Positions 1 to 10,424 are shown, counted from the first letter of the stretch. The stretch is 64,000 nucleotides of DNA from Sphingomonas daechungensis (GCF_014489495.1 NZ_CP060780.1:310001-374000), one strand, 5' to 3'. The notes: a model not told the origin generated them from the sequence alone. A program made the numbers and translations.

Positions 1-217
1 GCAGGCGGGACTCGAGCCCGAGCATCGCGCTTTTTCGCCTCATATCACGCTCGCCCGCTGGAATCGGCGGGGCTCCGGGGCGATCGAGGCGTTCATGCGG
101 CGCAACTCGGAGTTAAGGTCCGAGACCTTCTGGGTTAACCGCTTCATCCTGTTCGAAAGCAAGCTGTCACGCCACGGGCCGCACTATGAAGAGGTCGCGA
201 CCTTCGATCTTCGCTGA
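1..217 (+). CDS. thpR: RNA 2',3'-cyclic phosphodiesterase (ThpR/LigT), C-terminal part
   Basis: Only the last 71 residues are present; the 5' end lies outside the window. Reading from base 2 there is an open frame containing PHITLARW, the second HxT motif of the 2H phosphoesterase fold, followed by the family's usual tail (RFILFESKL, GPHYEEV). ThpR enzymes hydrolyse 2',3'-cyclic phosphate ends of RNA to 2'-phosphates and were first described as archaeal or bacterial 2'-5' RNA ligases. The stop is TGA at 215-217. The next gene converges on it and overlaps by about 34 bases. The family call rests on the motif and the characteristic ending; the first HxT motif is not visible here. Confidence 0.8.
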   Translation, partial: QAGLEPEHRAFSPHITLARWNRRGSGAIEAFMRRNSELRSETFWVNRFILFESKLSRHGPHYEEVATFDLR

Positions 218-488
218 ACGAACGCCGCGATCCCGATCGTCACGAGCGAAGGCAGAATCCAGTCGAGCCAGGGATAGACCTTGTTCCACACCCGCGGATC
301 GAAGCGCCCCACCATGGCATGTTCGCGCGGAGGCCGGACCCGAAATACTCGATCCAGCGATATTCCGCCTGGGCAATCTCCCGGGAGATGAACCATGCGC
401 AAGCGGCTGCCGCACCCGCCCACCAACTCCCGGAAATAAATCTAACCAATAGCTGAATGAGAATTGCTAGAAGGATATGCTCAGCCAT
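184..488 (-). CDS. small inner-membrane protein, unknown function (frame broken)
   Basis: A protein of about 101 residues with two hydrophobic stretches: residues 3-18 after MAEHILLAIL, and a C-terminal one around LPSLVTIGIAAFV. A charged middle contains REIAQAEYRW and ANMPWWG. The frame breaks at the C4 run at 307-310. Restoring one G on the coding strand joins MPWWG to RFDPRVW and gives an uninterrupted protein ending KVATSS. The start is ATG at 488, with a TTG two codons upstream. The size and topology resemble small phage-holin-like or conserved hypothetical membrane proteins, but I recognise no named family. Confidence 0.6.
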
Positions 489-576
489 GATCAAGTACTC
501 GAGTTAATAGAGATGCGTATCTGCTCCGGGTCTGGCGCGCGGCCGAAGATTACAAGGCAAGGACGCGATTCTTCGC

Positions 577-1689
577 ATGCCGCCTAAACAAACGATTCTG
601 AAGTCCTGGTGGCGCGCGCCGTTCTGGCTGGCCGCTCTGCTGACCGGCGCGAAGAGCTTCGTCGATAACCCGATCCTCGGTTCCAGGCGGCTGAACGCAG
701 CAGGCCTTCATGTTTGGCGCCTCAAAGGTGCACATGCCTTGGCGCGTTCGAGGCGAAGTCGGCTTGCTGGTGACATCCCGCTCGAGCTTCGTGAACAGTT
801 CGACCGCGACGGCTATGTGCTAATTCACGACTTCTTGCCCCAGGATCTCTTCCAGTCCTTCCAGCGCGAACTTCTCGATCCGGCCCTGGAGTGCCGAAGC
901 CAGCAACAGGGCGACACCCTAACGCATCGAATTCCCATCGGCCCCGGCTTCCGCCGCCGTCTACCGGAGCTCGCCAAGCTGCTGGACAGCCGCCGGTGGA
1001 AGGGCCTGCTGGCCTATGTCGCGAGTACGCGAAGCGCGCCGCTGTACTACGTCCAGGCCATTGCCGGAGGGGTTGCCGAGGGCCCGCCCGATCCGCAGCT
1101 CGAGCTTCACGCCGACACGTTCCAGCCTTCGATGAAGGCCTGGCTCTTCCTGTCCGACGTCCCAGACGATGGCCGGCCGCTGACCTACGTCGCGGGATCG
1201 CATCGCCTGTCGGACGCCCGGATCGCGTGGGAGAAACGCAAGAGCGTCGACGTGCTGGAAACCGGTGACCGGCTGTCACAGCGCGGCTCATTTCGCATTG
1301 CGTTAGAAGAGCTGGCGGAGCTCGGCCTTCCGCAACCGACACACTTCAGCGTTCCAGCGAACACCCTGGTAGTGGTCGACACCTGCGGTTTCCATGCACG
1401 CGCCCAATCGACGCGGCCGACCATGCGTGTGGAGCTCTGGGCATTTTCGCGCCGCTCACCGTTCATGCCTTGGACCGGGTTCGATCCTCTGTCCTGGCAC
1501 CCGATCGCAATCCGCCGCGGCGAATGGCTGCAATCCATTGTCGACTGGCTCGACCATCGAGGATTGAAAAAGCAGCACTGGCGCCCTGCCGGACGCTGGC
1601 CAAGCAACGTCTTCACACTGCCTGGCCGTAAATCGGCAGAGGCCGAAACTCCCGCCGAGGATTTCCCGCGCAAAGAAATGCGCGGCTGA
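577..1689 (+). CDS. phytanoyl-CoA dioxygenase (PhyH) family Fe(II)/2-oxoglutarate oxygenase
   Basis: A cytoplasmic non-haem iron oxygenase of 370 residues, intact. The facial triad is visible: HxD at H178 and D180 (LELHADTF) and the distal H273 (CGFHARA), with an arginine a few residues on (R280) suited to bind 2-oxoglutarate. The core starts near residue 66 (LREQFDRDGYVLIHDFL), the usual PhyH opening. The first 60 residues are basic and not part of the fold. PhyH relatives hydroxylate fatty acyl-CoAs, compatible solutes or sugar-linked substrates. Nothing nearby fixes the substrate, and the gene stands alone between convergent neighbours. Confidence 0.8.
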   Translation: MPPKQTILKSWWRAPFWLAALLTGAKSFVDNPILGSRRLNAAGLHVWRLKGAHALARSRRSRLAGDIPLELREQFDRDGYVLIHDFLPQDLFQSFQRELLDPALECRSQQQGDTLTHRIPIGPGFRRRLPELAKLLDSRRWKGLLAYVASTRSAPLYYVQAIAGGVAEGPPDPQLELHADTFQPSMKAWLFLSDVPDDGRPLTYVAGSHRLSDARIAWEKRKSVDVLETGDRLSQRGSFRIALEELAELGLPQPTHFSVPANTLVVVDTCGFHARAQSTRPTMRVELWAFSRRSPFMPWTGFDPLSWHPIAIRRGEWLQSIVDWLDHRGLKKQHWRPAGRWPSNVFTLPGRKSAEAETPAEDFPRKEMRG

Positions 1690-1738
1690 CGATGCCCAGC
1701 CGCGCACTCCCCTCAGCAGTCGAGGAACGACTTGCCGA

Positions 1739-3768
1739 TTACCAGATCCGGACGCGCTGCTCCGGCGGGATGTAGAACTTCGAGCCCGGCTTGATATCGA
1801 ACGCGGCGTACCAGGCGTCGAGATTCCGAAGCGGACCGATGATCCGGTAACGGCGCGGACTATGCGGGTCGGACGCGACCTGCGTCTTGATCGCATCGTC
1901 CCGTTGCTCACCGCGCCACGCCTGGGCGAAGGACAGGAAGAAGCGCTGGTCCGCGGTCAAACCATCGATCACAGGGGCGGGCTTGCCGTTCAGCGACATT
2001 TTGTATGCCGAATAGGCGACCTCCAGCCCGACATGTCACCGATGTTTTCGCCCATCGTCAGGTTGCCGTTGATGAATACGCCCGGCGCGGCTTCATAGGA
2101 CGCGTACTGCTTGCCGAGCGCGTCGGTTAGCGACTTGAACCGCGTTGCATCCGCCTTTGTCCACCAGTCCCGGATCGCGCCATTCTCGTCGATCTTGCGG
2201 CCCTGGTCGTCGAAGCCGTGCATGATTTCATGGCCGATGATCGCGCCGATCGCACCGTAATTGACGGCGTCGTCCGCGCTCAGGTCGAAGAAGGGCGGCT
2301 GCAGGATGCCGGCCGGGAAGACGATCTTGTTCTCGAGACCGCCGTTGTAGGCGTTCACGGTCGCCGGGCTCATCGCCCACTTCTTGCGGTCGACAGGCTT
2401 ACCAAGATCGCTCAGCGCATAATCCCATTCGAAGGCCGCGCTGCGCTTCACGTTGCCGTACAGATCGTCCGGCTTCATCTCCAGCTTCGAGAAGTCGCGG
2501 AATTTCTCGGGATAGCCGACCATGACGTCCATCCGGCCGAGCTTGGTCAGGGCCGCCTTCTTGGTCGCCGGCTCCATCCAGCTGTTTTCCTGGATCCGGA
2601 CCGCCGCCGCCTTTTTAAGGTTGGCGACCAGCTCTTCCATCGCGGCCTTGGATTGCGGGCTGAAGTATTTGTCGACGTAAGTTTGACCAAGCAATTCGCC
2701 GAGCCGGCCGTCGACTTCGCCGATGCCGCGACGCCAGCGAGGGCGAAGCTCCTTCGCTCCGCTCAGCGTCTTGGTGAAGGCGAACTTGCTATCGACGAAG
2801 CGCTTGGAAAGATAGTTGCCGGCCTGGTCGGTGACCTTGAACCGCTGCCAGGTCTTCAGCGTTTCCAGCGGCGTCGTCTCGTAAAGCGCCGCTACCGCCT
2901 TCACCGCCGTATTGTCCCCGACGATATACTTCGGAGCGACGACGCCCGTTTCGGAAAGATAGCGGTTCCAATCCAGTCCGGGCGCGTAAGCGGAGAGCTG
3001 CGCGGCGGTCATGGGATTGTTGAGCTTGTCGAGGTCGCGCAGGTCGGCTTGCGGCCAGGATACCTTGGCGATCTCCGTTTCGAACGCGAGCACCTCGTCC
3101 GCCGCTGCCGATGCATTCGGCGTGTTGGTCAGCTCCAACGTACGCTGGATGTAAGCGCGGTAAGCGTCTCGCTGCGGCTTGTACTTGTCGAGCAAGTAAT
3201 AGTCGCGGTCGGGCAAGCCCATCCCGCCCGAGCCGACGAACGCGATGTTGATGGTTGGATTGGCGGGATCGGGAAGGACTCCGACACCGAACAGAGTCGA
3301 CCCGAAGTCGGCGAAGCTGTCGGCCATGCTCTTGGCGAACTCGTCCTTGGTCTTGATCGCCGCGATGCGGTCGAGGTCAGCCTTCAGCGGCGCAGCGTCG
3401 AGCTGCTCCAGCCGCGCCTCGTCCATGTAGCTGGCGTAGAATGCGCCGATCTGGCTGTTCGCCGGAGAGCTTGCGACGATCGCACGCAACTGCTCCTGGT
3501 TACGGTCGGCGAGTTCGGATCCGACGCCGTTCTGCGATTTGTCGGCCGGGATCTCGTTCTCGTCCATCCACTTGCCGGCGGCGTAGCGCTGGAAGTCGTC
3601 GCCGGGATTCACCGACAGGTCGCGGGTCGACAGGTCGACACCCCATTTGCCGAAGTGGACGGTTGTCGGCGATTCCTGCGCCGAAGCGGGAATGGCGACG
3701 AGTGCGCTGCACGCGAGAAGCATTGCGCCAAACCGCGATGCACGGCGCCGGTAAGAGAGAATCATCAT
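1739..3768 (-). CDS. M13 family metallopeptidase (neprilysin/PepO-like)
   Basis: A secreted zinc endopeptidase of about 675 residues. It starts with a signal peptide (arginine-rich n-region, hydrophobic core, cleavage after SAQ). The catalytic HExxH is in IIGHEIMHGFDD and the third ligand region is GENIGD. The protein ends in the family's usual VRIW. One base is missing near 2026: the frame after GENIGDMSG should run into LEVAYSAYK and then MSLNGKPAPV, and adding one C on the coding strand restores it. The start is one of two adjacent ATGs at 3768 and 3765. M13 enzymes act on short peptides outside the cytoplasm. Nothing in the flanks points to a substrate. Confidence 0.9.
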
Positions 3769-3932
3769 TTGCCCCAAATGTTTGATTTGACGGCGCGACT
3801 TCGGCCGTCACTGCACCTGCAGATACCCGGCATCGACAAACGCGCCAATGCTATCGATGAGTTGCAGAATCCGCCGCGCGAACCCACATGGACTTAAGCC
3901 GCGTTGACCATCAGCGGTGGCTCGTTTAACCA

Positions 3933-3947
3933 GAACATAAACGGAAC
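3933..3947 (+). promoter_or_regulatory. LexA (SOS) box upstream of uvrA
   Basis: The sequence is GAAC, seven bases, GAAC, ending 12 bases before the uvrA ATG. Alphaproteobacterial LexA is known to bind direct repeats GTTC-N7-GTTC, which is this site read on the other strand. The position fits damage-inducible repression of uvrA. Confidence 0.75.
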
Positions 3948-3959
3948 GAAAACCGGCTG

Positions 3960-6952
3960 ATGCTGACTCATATTTCCGTCCGCGGGGCGCGCGAACATAA
4001 TCTGAAGGCGGTCGACGTGGACATCCCGCGCGAGAGCCTGACGGTCATCACCGGCCTCTCCGGCTCGGGCAAATCCTCGCTCGCGTTCGACACCATCTAC
4101 GCCGAGGGGCAGCGCCGCTACGTCGAGAGCCTCTCGGCTTACGCGCGTCAGTTTCTGGAGATGATGCAAAAGCCGGACGTCGAGCATATCGACGGCCTGT
4201 CGCCCGCCATCTCGATCGAGCAGAAGACTACCTCGCGAAACCCGCGCTCGACGGTCGCGACGGTCACAGAGATCTACGACTACATGCGCCTGCTCTGGGC
4301 GCGCGTCGGCATTCCCTACTCGCCCGCGACCGGCCTCCCGATCGAGGCGCAGCAGGTCAGCCAGATGGTCGACCGCGTGATGGGCCTGCCCGACGGCAGC
4401 CGCCATTATCTGCTCGCGCCCGTCGTGCGCGGCCGCAAGGGCGAGTATCGCAAGGAGCTCGCGGAATGGCAGAAGGCCGGCTTCACCCGCGTCCGCATCG
4501 ACGGCGAGTTCCACGACATCGAGGACGCGCCGGCGCTCGACAAGAAGTACAAGCACGACATCGAGATCGTGGTCGACCGCATCGTTGTCCGCGAAGGCAT
4601 CGAGCCGCGCCTCGCCGACAGCTTCGAGACTGCGCTGAAGCTCGCCGAGGGCCTCGCCTATCTCGACCCCGCCGACCCGCAACCAGACGCCGAAGACGCG
4701 CCGACCGCGAAGGGGATGAAGCTCGACTACTCCCCGCCCGGCCGCATCCTCTTCTCGGAGAAGTTCGCCTGCCCGGTCAGCGGCTTCACCATCGCCGAGA
4801 TCGAGCCGCGCCTGTTCAGCTTCAACGCGCCGCAGGGCGCCTGCCCCGCCTGCGACGGCCTCGGCGAGAAGCTGGTGTTCGACGAGGACCTCGTCGTCCC
4901 CAACCACGCGCTGTCGATCAAGAAGGGCGCCGTCGTCCCCTGGGCCAAGTCCAACCCGCCCTCGCCCTATTACATGCAGGTGCTGAGCTCGCTCGCCCGC
5001 GCCTACGATTTCGACCTCGAAACGCCATGGGCCGACCTGCCGGAGGAGGCGCGGGACGTCATCCTGTTCGGCACCAAGGGCCGCGCCGTCACCCTCCGCT
5101 TCGTCGACGGCCGCAAGTCCTACGAGGTGAAGAAGCCGTTCGAAGGCGTGATCGGCAACCTCAACCGCCGCATGCTGCAGACCGAGTCCGCCTGGATGCG
5201 AGAGGAGCTCAGCCGCTACCAGGCCAGCCGCCCGTGCGAAGTCTGCCACGGCGCCCGCCTCAAGCCCGAAGCGCTCAGCGTGAAGATCGCCGGCGAGGAT
5301 ATCTCCCTCTCCACACGCCGATCGGTCGCGGACGCCTACGCCTGGTTCGGTAGTCTCGAAGACAAGCTCAACCCGGTTCAACGGGAAATCGCGCACGTCA
5401 TTCTCAAGGAAATCAACGAGCGCCTCGGCTTCCTCCACAACGTCGGCCTCGACTATCTCCACCTCGACCGCACGTCGGGCACGCTAAGCGGCGGCGAGAG
5501 CCAGCGCATCCGCCTCGCCTCGCAGATCGGCTCCGGCCTCTCCGGCGTCCTCTACGTCCTCGACGAACCGTCGATCGGCCTCCACCAGAAGGACAACGAC
5601 CGCCTCCTCGAAACGCTGAAGCGCCTGAAGTCGCTCGGCAACACCGTGCTCGTCGTCGAGCATGACGAGGATGCGATCCGCACCGCCGACCATGTGATCG
5701 ACATGGGCCCCGGCGCCGGCGTTCACGGCGGCGAGGTCGTCTGCCAGGGCACGCTCGACGAGTTGCTCGCGTGCGAAACCAGCGTCACCGCCGACTATCT
5801 CACCGGCCGCCGCGAAATCCCGCTGCCGAAAAGGCGCCTGAAGGGCAGCGGCAAGTTCGTCACCGTGAAGTGCGCCAAGGCCAATAATCTCCAGAACGTG
5901 ACCGCGAAGTTCCCGCTCGGCACCTTCACCTGCGTCACCGGAGTCAGCGGCTCGGGCAAATCCTCGCTGACCATCGATACGCTCTACGCCGGCGCCGCCC
6001 GAGCGCTGAACGGCGCCCGCATCGTCTGCGGCCCGTGCGACGGCATCGACGGCCTCGCCAACCTCGACAAGGTCATCGATATCGACCAGTCGCCGATCGG
6101 CCGCACTCCGCGGTCTAACCCGGCGACCTACACCGGCGCCTTCACCCAGATCCGCGACTGGTTCGCCGGCCTGCCGGAGGCGCAAGCGCGCGGCTACAAG
6201 CCCGGCCGCTTCAGCTTCAACGTGAAGGGCGGCCGCTGCGAGAAATGCACCGGCGACGGCCTGTTGAAGATCGAGATGCACTTCCTGCCCGACGTCTACG
6301 TCACCTGCGACGTCTGCCACGGCGCGCGCTACAACCGCGAGACGCTGGAGGTGAAGTTCAAGGGCAAGTCGATCGCCGACGTGCTCGACATGACGGTCGA
6401 GGACGCGGCCGAGTTCTTCAAGGCCGTCCCGGCATCCGCGACAAGATGCGCATGCTGCAGGAGGTCGGCCTCGGCTACATCAAGGTCGGGCAGCAGGCGA
6501 CGACCCTGTCGGGCGGCGAGGCACAGCGCGTGAAGCTGTCGAAGGAGCTGTCGCGGCGGGCCACCGGCAAGACGCTCTACATCCTCGACGAGCCCACCAC
6601 CGGCCTCCATTTCGAGGACGTGCGCAAGCTGATGGAGGTGCTCCACCGCCTGGTTGAGACCGGCAACACTGTCGTCGTGATCGAACACAACCTGGACGTC
6701 ATCAAGACCGCCGACCACGTCATCGACCTCGGCCCCGGTGGAGGCGTCAACGGCGGCCGCATCGTGGTCACCGGCACCCCGGAAGACATCGCCGCCTGCC
6801 GGGAAAGCTTTACGGGGCAGTATCTGAAGCCGCTTTTGGAGCGCGCTAGTGTGAAACCCGAAGTGGTGGATAGCGCGCCGAATAATGCGAAGCGAAAGAC
6901 GGCGAAGGCTTCATCGGATGGAAATCAGTCGGATTTAATAGCCATTAATTGA
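3960..6952 (+). CDS. uvrA: excinuclease ABC subunit A
   Basis: The DNA-damage recognition ATPase of nucleotide excision repair, working with UvrB. Walker A of the first ABC domain is at residues 32-40 (GLSGSGKSS). The ABC signature [14 protein letters not shown] and a Walker B ending LDEPSIGL follow. The second half has [22 protein letters not shown] and LDEPTTGL. Two zinc sites are visible: CPVSGF..CPAC, and the CEKC..CDVC finger near residue 760. One C is missing at 6428-6430. With it restored FKAV continues to [10 protein letters not shown] and the protein is about 997 residues, slightly longer than usual because of a polar tail. An SOS box precedes it. Confidence 0.96.
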
Positions 6953-6961
6953 AGTCTTCTG

Positions 6962-7557
6962 AGCCGCTGTTGTATCCGACTTCCAGCCGCTTTAGATTCC
7001 CTGTCCAATCTCGAAGGCTTGAAACAGAGCATAGTCGACGTTGCTGACAAGGTCGTCGCGAAAGCGGATCAAAAGATAACTGCCGCAGCACAAGCCGACC
7101 TCAACAGGCAGACTATCTCCGAGAAATTGCCACCCTTAAACAGACCGCTTCGCGCGCGAAAAAGACCGTTGACGACCTTGCTCACAAGAAGAACGAACTC
7201 ATCACCGAGAACGGTGAGGCAACGAGGGCGTTGGACGAAGGCAACGCAAGGTTTCGTGACCTTCAGCAACGGACTGATCTGCTCGAAAAACGATCAGCCG
7301 AATTAGCAACCGAGGTGCAAAACAGCGAGGCCACACTGAAATCGTTGCGCAACAATATCAATCTTTTTCCAACCGAGATTGTTGAATTTGTTAACCACGG
7401 TAGCAAGAACATCAAACAATATTTTTGGTTAGCTGCCGCTCCGATTATGATAATTGGTGTGATGTTTGTTATGCTCGTGAAAGGTGCAGCAGATCTTTCC
7501 ACTGTTATTACTCATGACCCAAATGTAAATATTCAGGCTCTAATCTCCGCCAAATAG
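6962..7557 (+). CDS. AT-rich coiled-coil protein with C-terminal membrane segment (frame broken, start unclear)
   Basis: A frame opens right after the uvrA stop and encodes a lysine/glutamate-rich helix (LKQSIVDVADKVVAKADQKI). After a one-base break near 7110 it continues as DYLREIATLKQ through ELITENGEATRALDEGN to LLEKRSAELATEVQ, heptad-like coiled coil. One membrane helix near the end (YFWLAAAPIMIIGVMFVML) and a short tail ending ISAK complete it. No ATG lies upstream in frame, so the start is a TTG at 6969 or 7019, or the 5' end is lost. Base composition is clearly AT-richer than the neighbours, which suggests acquisition from elsewhere. No family recognised. Confidence 0.55.
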
Positions 7558-7748
7558 CCGGCGCTCGCCGTAAGCAGCATGTCGGCGCCGCGAAAGCTCG
7601 GCACGCCGGACGGCTCATCGTCCTGCGGCAGGAACGTCACCGCTCTCTCCCAATCGGCCGGCAGCACTGCCCACGCCGCCCGCGCGTCGGGATCGCCGCT
7701 GAGTTCGGCAAGCAGCAGCCGGCGCGCGATTACCAACTTGTTGAGCAA
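7533..7748 (-). CDS. hypothetical protein, 71 residues
   Basis: A small open frame starting MLNKLVIARRLLLAEL and ending AGYLAEIRA, with strong third-position GC and an even amphipathic composition. It overlaps the end of the AT-rich gene on the other strand by 25 bases. No close ribosome-binding site, no domain, no signal peptide. The 160 bases upstream (7750-7909) hold no convincing gene on either strand. It may be the remaining 3' end of a longer gene. Function unknown. Confidence 0.35.
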   Translation of the reverse strand: MLNKLVIARRLLLAELSGDPDARAAWAVLPADWERAVTFLPQDDEPSGVPSFRGADMLLTASAGYLAEIRA

Positions 7749-7909
7749 TGCTCCGGATCGCGTCCTAAAATTCTTGCTCGCAAATCCCGGGATCGCTTCC
7801 GCCGAAATCGCGCGAGGCCGACCGGCGCTCGTTCATAGGCGGGTCGACGATCAGCAGTAGGAACGGCGTCTCCGCCCCGCATGTTGTTTGCATCGAAAGG
7901 AAATTCTCG

Positions 7910-8335
7910 ATGGCTGACGAAAATCGGAAGGAAACGGGCGGGGTCACGACCAAGCGGATCGCGCTCGGGCTCGGCTATTTCAGCATTGCGCTTGGACTGC
8001 TGGAGGTTGCCGCGCCTGGGCGGCTGGCGCGCTGGCTCGGGCTGGAGGGCAGCCGTGCCGCGCGCAACACCCTCTTCGCCTTCGGCCTGCGCGAGCTCGC
8101 CGCCGGCGGAATGCTCCTGCGCGGCCCTGCCGTGTCGACCAACATGTGGAACCGCGTGATCGGCGACGCGATGGATGCCGGAGCGCTCGGCCTCGCGCTG
8201 CGTGGCTCGAACCGCAAGGGCGCCATCGCCGGAGCCCTCGCCTTCGTCGGCGGAGCCATGGCCGCCGACCTCCTCACCGCCCGCGCGCTCGACAGGCGCA
8301 CCGCTCGCACCTGGCCGATCGGCGCTGACCGCTAG
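7910..8335 (+). CDS. small membrane protein, unknown function
   Basis: A 141-residue protein with a polar N-terminus (MADENRKETGG) and alanine/glycine-rich hydrophobic segments around residues 17-42 (IALGLGYFSIALGLLEV) and 103-125 (GAIAGALAFVGGAMAADLL). A middle segment, LFAFGLRELAAGGMLL, is also hydrophobic. Proteins of this shape, sometimes fused to a SRPBCC (cyclase/dehydrase) domain, are common in sphingomonads; no such domain is present here. The stop overlaps the converging GFA gene by four bases. Confidence 0.7.
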   Translation: MADENRKETGGVTTKRIALGLGYFSIALGLLEVAAPGRLARWLGLEGSRAARNTLFAFGLRELAAGGMLLRGPAVSTNMWNRVIGDAMDAGALGLALRGSNRKGAIAGALAFVGGAMAADLLTARALDRRTARTWPIGADR

Positions 8336-8693
8336 TCGGCGTTATCGAGAAACCGGACTTCCAGTGCGTTGCCGTCGAACAGGACGCGCCCGTCGCGCAG
8401 CTCGAACCCGTCGAGCAGCCGCGCGTTGACGCCGACCTTGCCGTAGCTTCCGCCCGTGCTGCGCCAATCGGTGTAGCATCCGCAGGCCGGGCAATGGTGC
8501 TGGGAAATCATCCGGTCGCCCCAAATGTAGGCCACCGTCTCGCCGGTGATCCTGACCCTTCCGTCATCCGGATAATACGCCATCAGCGACCCGATCTTGC
8601 GGCAAAAGCTGCAATTGCAGCTGCCGACCCATTCGGGTGCCTCCGGAACTTCGATCCGCACCGCCCGCAATGGCAGGAACCCTGTATCGCCAT
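8332..8693 (-). CDS. GFA (CENP-V/glutathione-dependent formaldehyde-activating) family protein
   Basis: A zinc-binding beta-fold protein of about 120 residues. Its cysteines are in the family pattern: GSCHCG near the start, CNCSFCRK, and CPACGC after ISQHH. The N-terminal frame (MAIQGSCHCG) joins the rest after restoring one G at the C3 run at 8664-8666, giving GAVRIEVPEAPEWV. The start is ATG at 8693. The family is named after Gfa, proposed to speed the formaldehyde-glutathione reaction, but most members have no tested activity. No formaldehyde-oxidation genes lie nearby. Confidence 0.8.
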
Positions 8694-8808
8694 GCCCGCA
8701 TCCTGCGCGAAAACGCCTCGTTCGGGCAAGCCGCCCGAACCTCTTGCCGCGCATCAGGACTCCATGGCAAATGGCCGCGACTTTCGCGGATAGGAAAAGA
8801 GGCGTCAG

Positions 8809-9452
8809 GTGGAGTGTCCGGAATGTGCTGCCGACGTTCACGTCCTGCGCGAATTCTGCCCGCAGTGCGGATCGCCGATGGATCCTGGCCTCGCCGCCCA
8901 CAAGCGCGGCGCGCGCGGCCAGCGCACGGTTGAAGAGCTCCGGTCCAATCGCAAGACGATCCTGATCGGCGGCGCCGCGATCGTCCTCGCCTTCGCCGCG
9001 GTCGGCCGGTTCGGCCTGTCCGGCCCGTCGATACACATCGACACCGACGCTCCGCGCAAGGCTCCGGCCGTGGTGGAGGCGCAGCAGGTCTACGACGCCT
9101 TCCACGAGGACCCCGCCGCCGCCGCGAAACGGTTCGACGGGCGGGAGATGGTGGTCAGCGGCGAATTCCTGCGCATCGTGCCGGACGGTTACAACAGCCT
9201 CGACATGCGCCTGAAGACGTCCAACCCGGACGTGCCCGTGGGCGTGGACCTCGCCGGTCTAGCCGTCGAGGACGCCAAGAAGCTGCAGCCCGGCCAGCGC
9301 GTAACCGTCAGCTGCCAGGGGATGGGCGGCGGCGGCAGCGATCCGTGGCTACGCGACTGCGCGATCCAATCCCAGGCCAATCTGCCCGGCGGCCCCGCAG
9401 GCCCGCCAGAACCGCCCGCTCCCCTCCGCCGGAACCGCCGAAACTGCCTTAG
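8809..9452 (+). CDS. zinc-ribbon membrane-anchored protein with OB-fold-like (tRNA_anti-like) domain
   Basis: It begins with a GTG preceded by AAGAGG. Residues 3-20 form a zinc ribbon (CPEC..CPQCG). One membrane helix follows at about 51-68 (ILIGGAAIVLAFAAVG), then a domain from about 90 to 190 (VYDAFHEDPAAAAKRFDGR, EMVVSGEFLRI, GQRVTVSC) of the tRNA_anti-like OB type, seen in proteins that bind small ligands or act as periplasmic accessory domains. A proline-rich tail ends EPPKLP once one C is restored at 9421-9424; without it the frame runs on into an artefactual extension. Function unknown. Confidence 0.7.
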
Positions 9453-9489
9453 GACGTTTGGGCGAAGGCCGATAAGCAGGCGCGCGGCC

Positions 9490-10023
9490 TCAGTAGTCCG
9501 TCTGCTCCTTGACCATGGCGGTCACGATCTGCCCGGGCATCATCACGGCGGATCGGCCGCTGATCAGGATCGATCCAAGCAAGGCGCCGACCGTGTTTCC
9601 CTTACCCTCCTGGCGGTGAGTGCCCATCAACGGAAAGACCCTGCCGTTCGCCTCCACCTTTTCGAAGGTAACGTCGAATTTGCCCGACTTGCCGCCGATC
9701 GCGCGGCCGGTCTGCATGCTGATCACACCGGTCGCCATCGATCCGCGCGGGATGACGACGACGCCATTTTCGACGACATCATTGACGACGCGAAACTGAA
9801 AGCGCTCGCCTTCCTTGACGTGCTTGCTGCTGATTTCCTGGAGCGGCGTCACGCTGACCTGTGTTCCGGCGGGAAGCGACCGGCGAACGGCCGGGGTGAC
9901 TTGAGCGGCCGGCGCAGCGGCTGGCTGGTTGGGCGTAAGCGGCGCCCACTGTACGCCGTTGGAAGCTGGCGCGGCTGCCTGCGCGGCAGCGAACACGACA
10001 AGCGCGATACACGAATGCAACAT
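9490..10023 (-). CDS. secreted protein of unknown function
   Basis: A 177-residue protein beginning with a short signal peptide (MLHSCIALVVFAAAQAAA). A proline/alanine-rich linker follows, then a compact beta-rich domain with GTQVSVTPLQEISSK, GERFQFRVVNDV and VVIPRGSMATGVI. The domain resembles the surface-exposed part of TrbI/VirB10-like proteins in its repeated P-R-G-S motif, but there are no conjugation genes around. The ATG at 10023 was chosen because it begins the signal peptide; the open frame extends further upstream without meaning. Confidence 0.65.
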   Translation of the reverse strand: MLHSCIALVVFAAAQAAAPASNGVQWAPLTPNQPAAAPAAQVTPAVRRSLPAGTQVSVTPLQEISSKHVKEGERFQFRVVNDVVENGVVVIPRGSMATGVISMQTGRAIGGKSGKFDVTFEKVEANGRVFPLMGTHRQEGKGNTVGALLGSILISGRSAVMMPGQIVTAMVKEQTDY

Positions 10024-10118
10024 TGAACAATCCCCTGATGCGGACCCTTCAAGCAGGCCGCCGGGCAGCACACTGTCGGAACTTGTTCGATTTGCAAAGC
10101 ACGTTTGGCGGCAGCCGG

Positions 10119-10424
10119 TTAGGCCAGCCGATGCGGCGTCGGATCTCCACGTTCCCTGATCAACTGCGCCCGGGCCTCCGCGACGCAACGGCCATATGCG
10201 GCTTCGATCCGATCGGCCTGCGCCAGAAAGCGAATCCGCAGCTCTTGGAGGATGGCCTCATCGTCCATCTGCGCAACCATCGCGACCAGGTCGGCGGGCT
10301 CGGCGCCAAGCTCTCCCGCCATCATTCGGAACGTTCGCGCCCTCTGCCGGAACCCGAATTCTGCCAGGCGGGCGCTTTCGAACTCGCCCTTCTTCGCCAT
10401 TGCCTTGCCGAGGTCGAAGGTCAT
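10119..10424 (-). CDS. small helical cytoplasmic protein, unknown function
   Basis: A 101-residue, charged, alpha-helical protein (MTFDLGKAMAKKGEFESARL through AYGRCVAEARAQLIRERG) without signal peptide or membrane segment. Codon use is typical of the genome. The start is ATG at 10424. The longer open frame upstream is cysteine/arginine-rich and unlikely to be translated. I recognise no named domain. Bases 10425-10625, up to the next gene, hold no convincing feature. Confidence 0.6.
   Translation of the reverse strand: MTFDLGKAMAKKGEFESARLAEFGFRQRARTFRMMAGELGAEPADLVAMVAQMDDEAILQELRIRFLAQADRIEAAYGRCVAEARAQLIRERGDPTPHRLA

Noticed and set aside
2218..3897. 559-codon open frame on the plus strand
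   Set aside because: It lies entirely opposite the M13 peptidase; arginine/valine-rich reading of a high-GC gene's complement with no domain.
3894..5462. 522-codon open frame on the minus strand
   Set aside because: Complement of uvrA; composition is the typical shadow (runs of A, E, D, R) without any motif.
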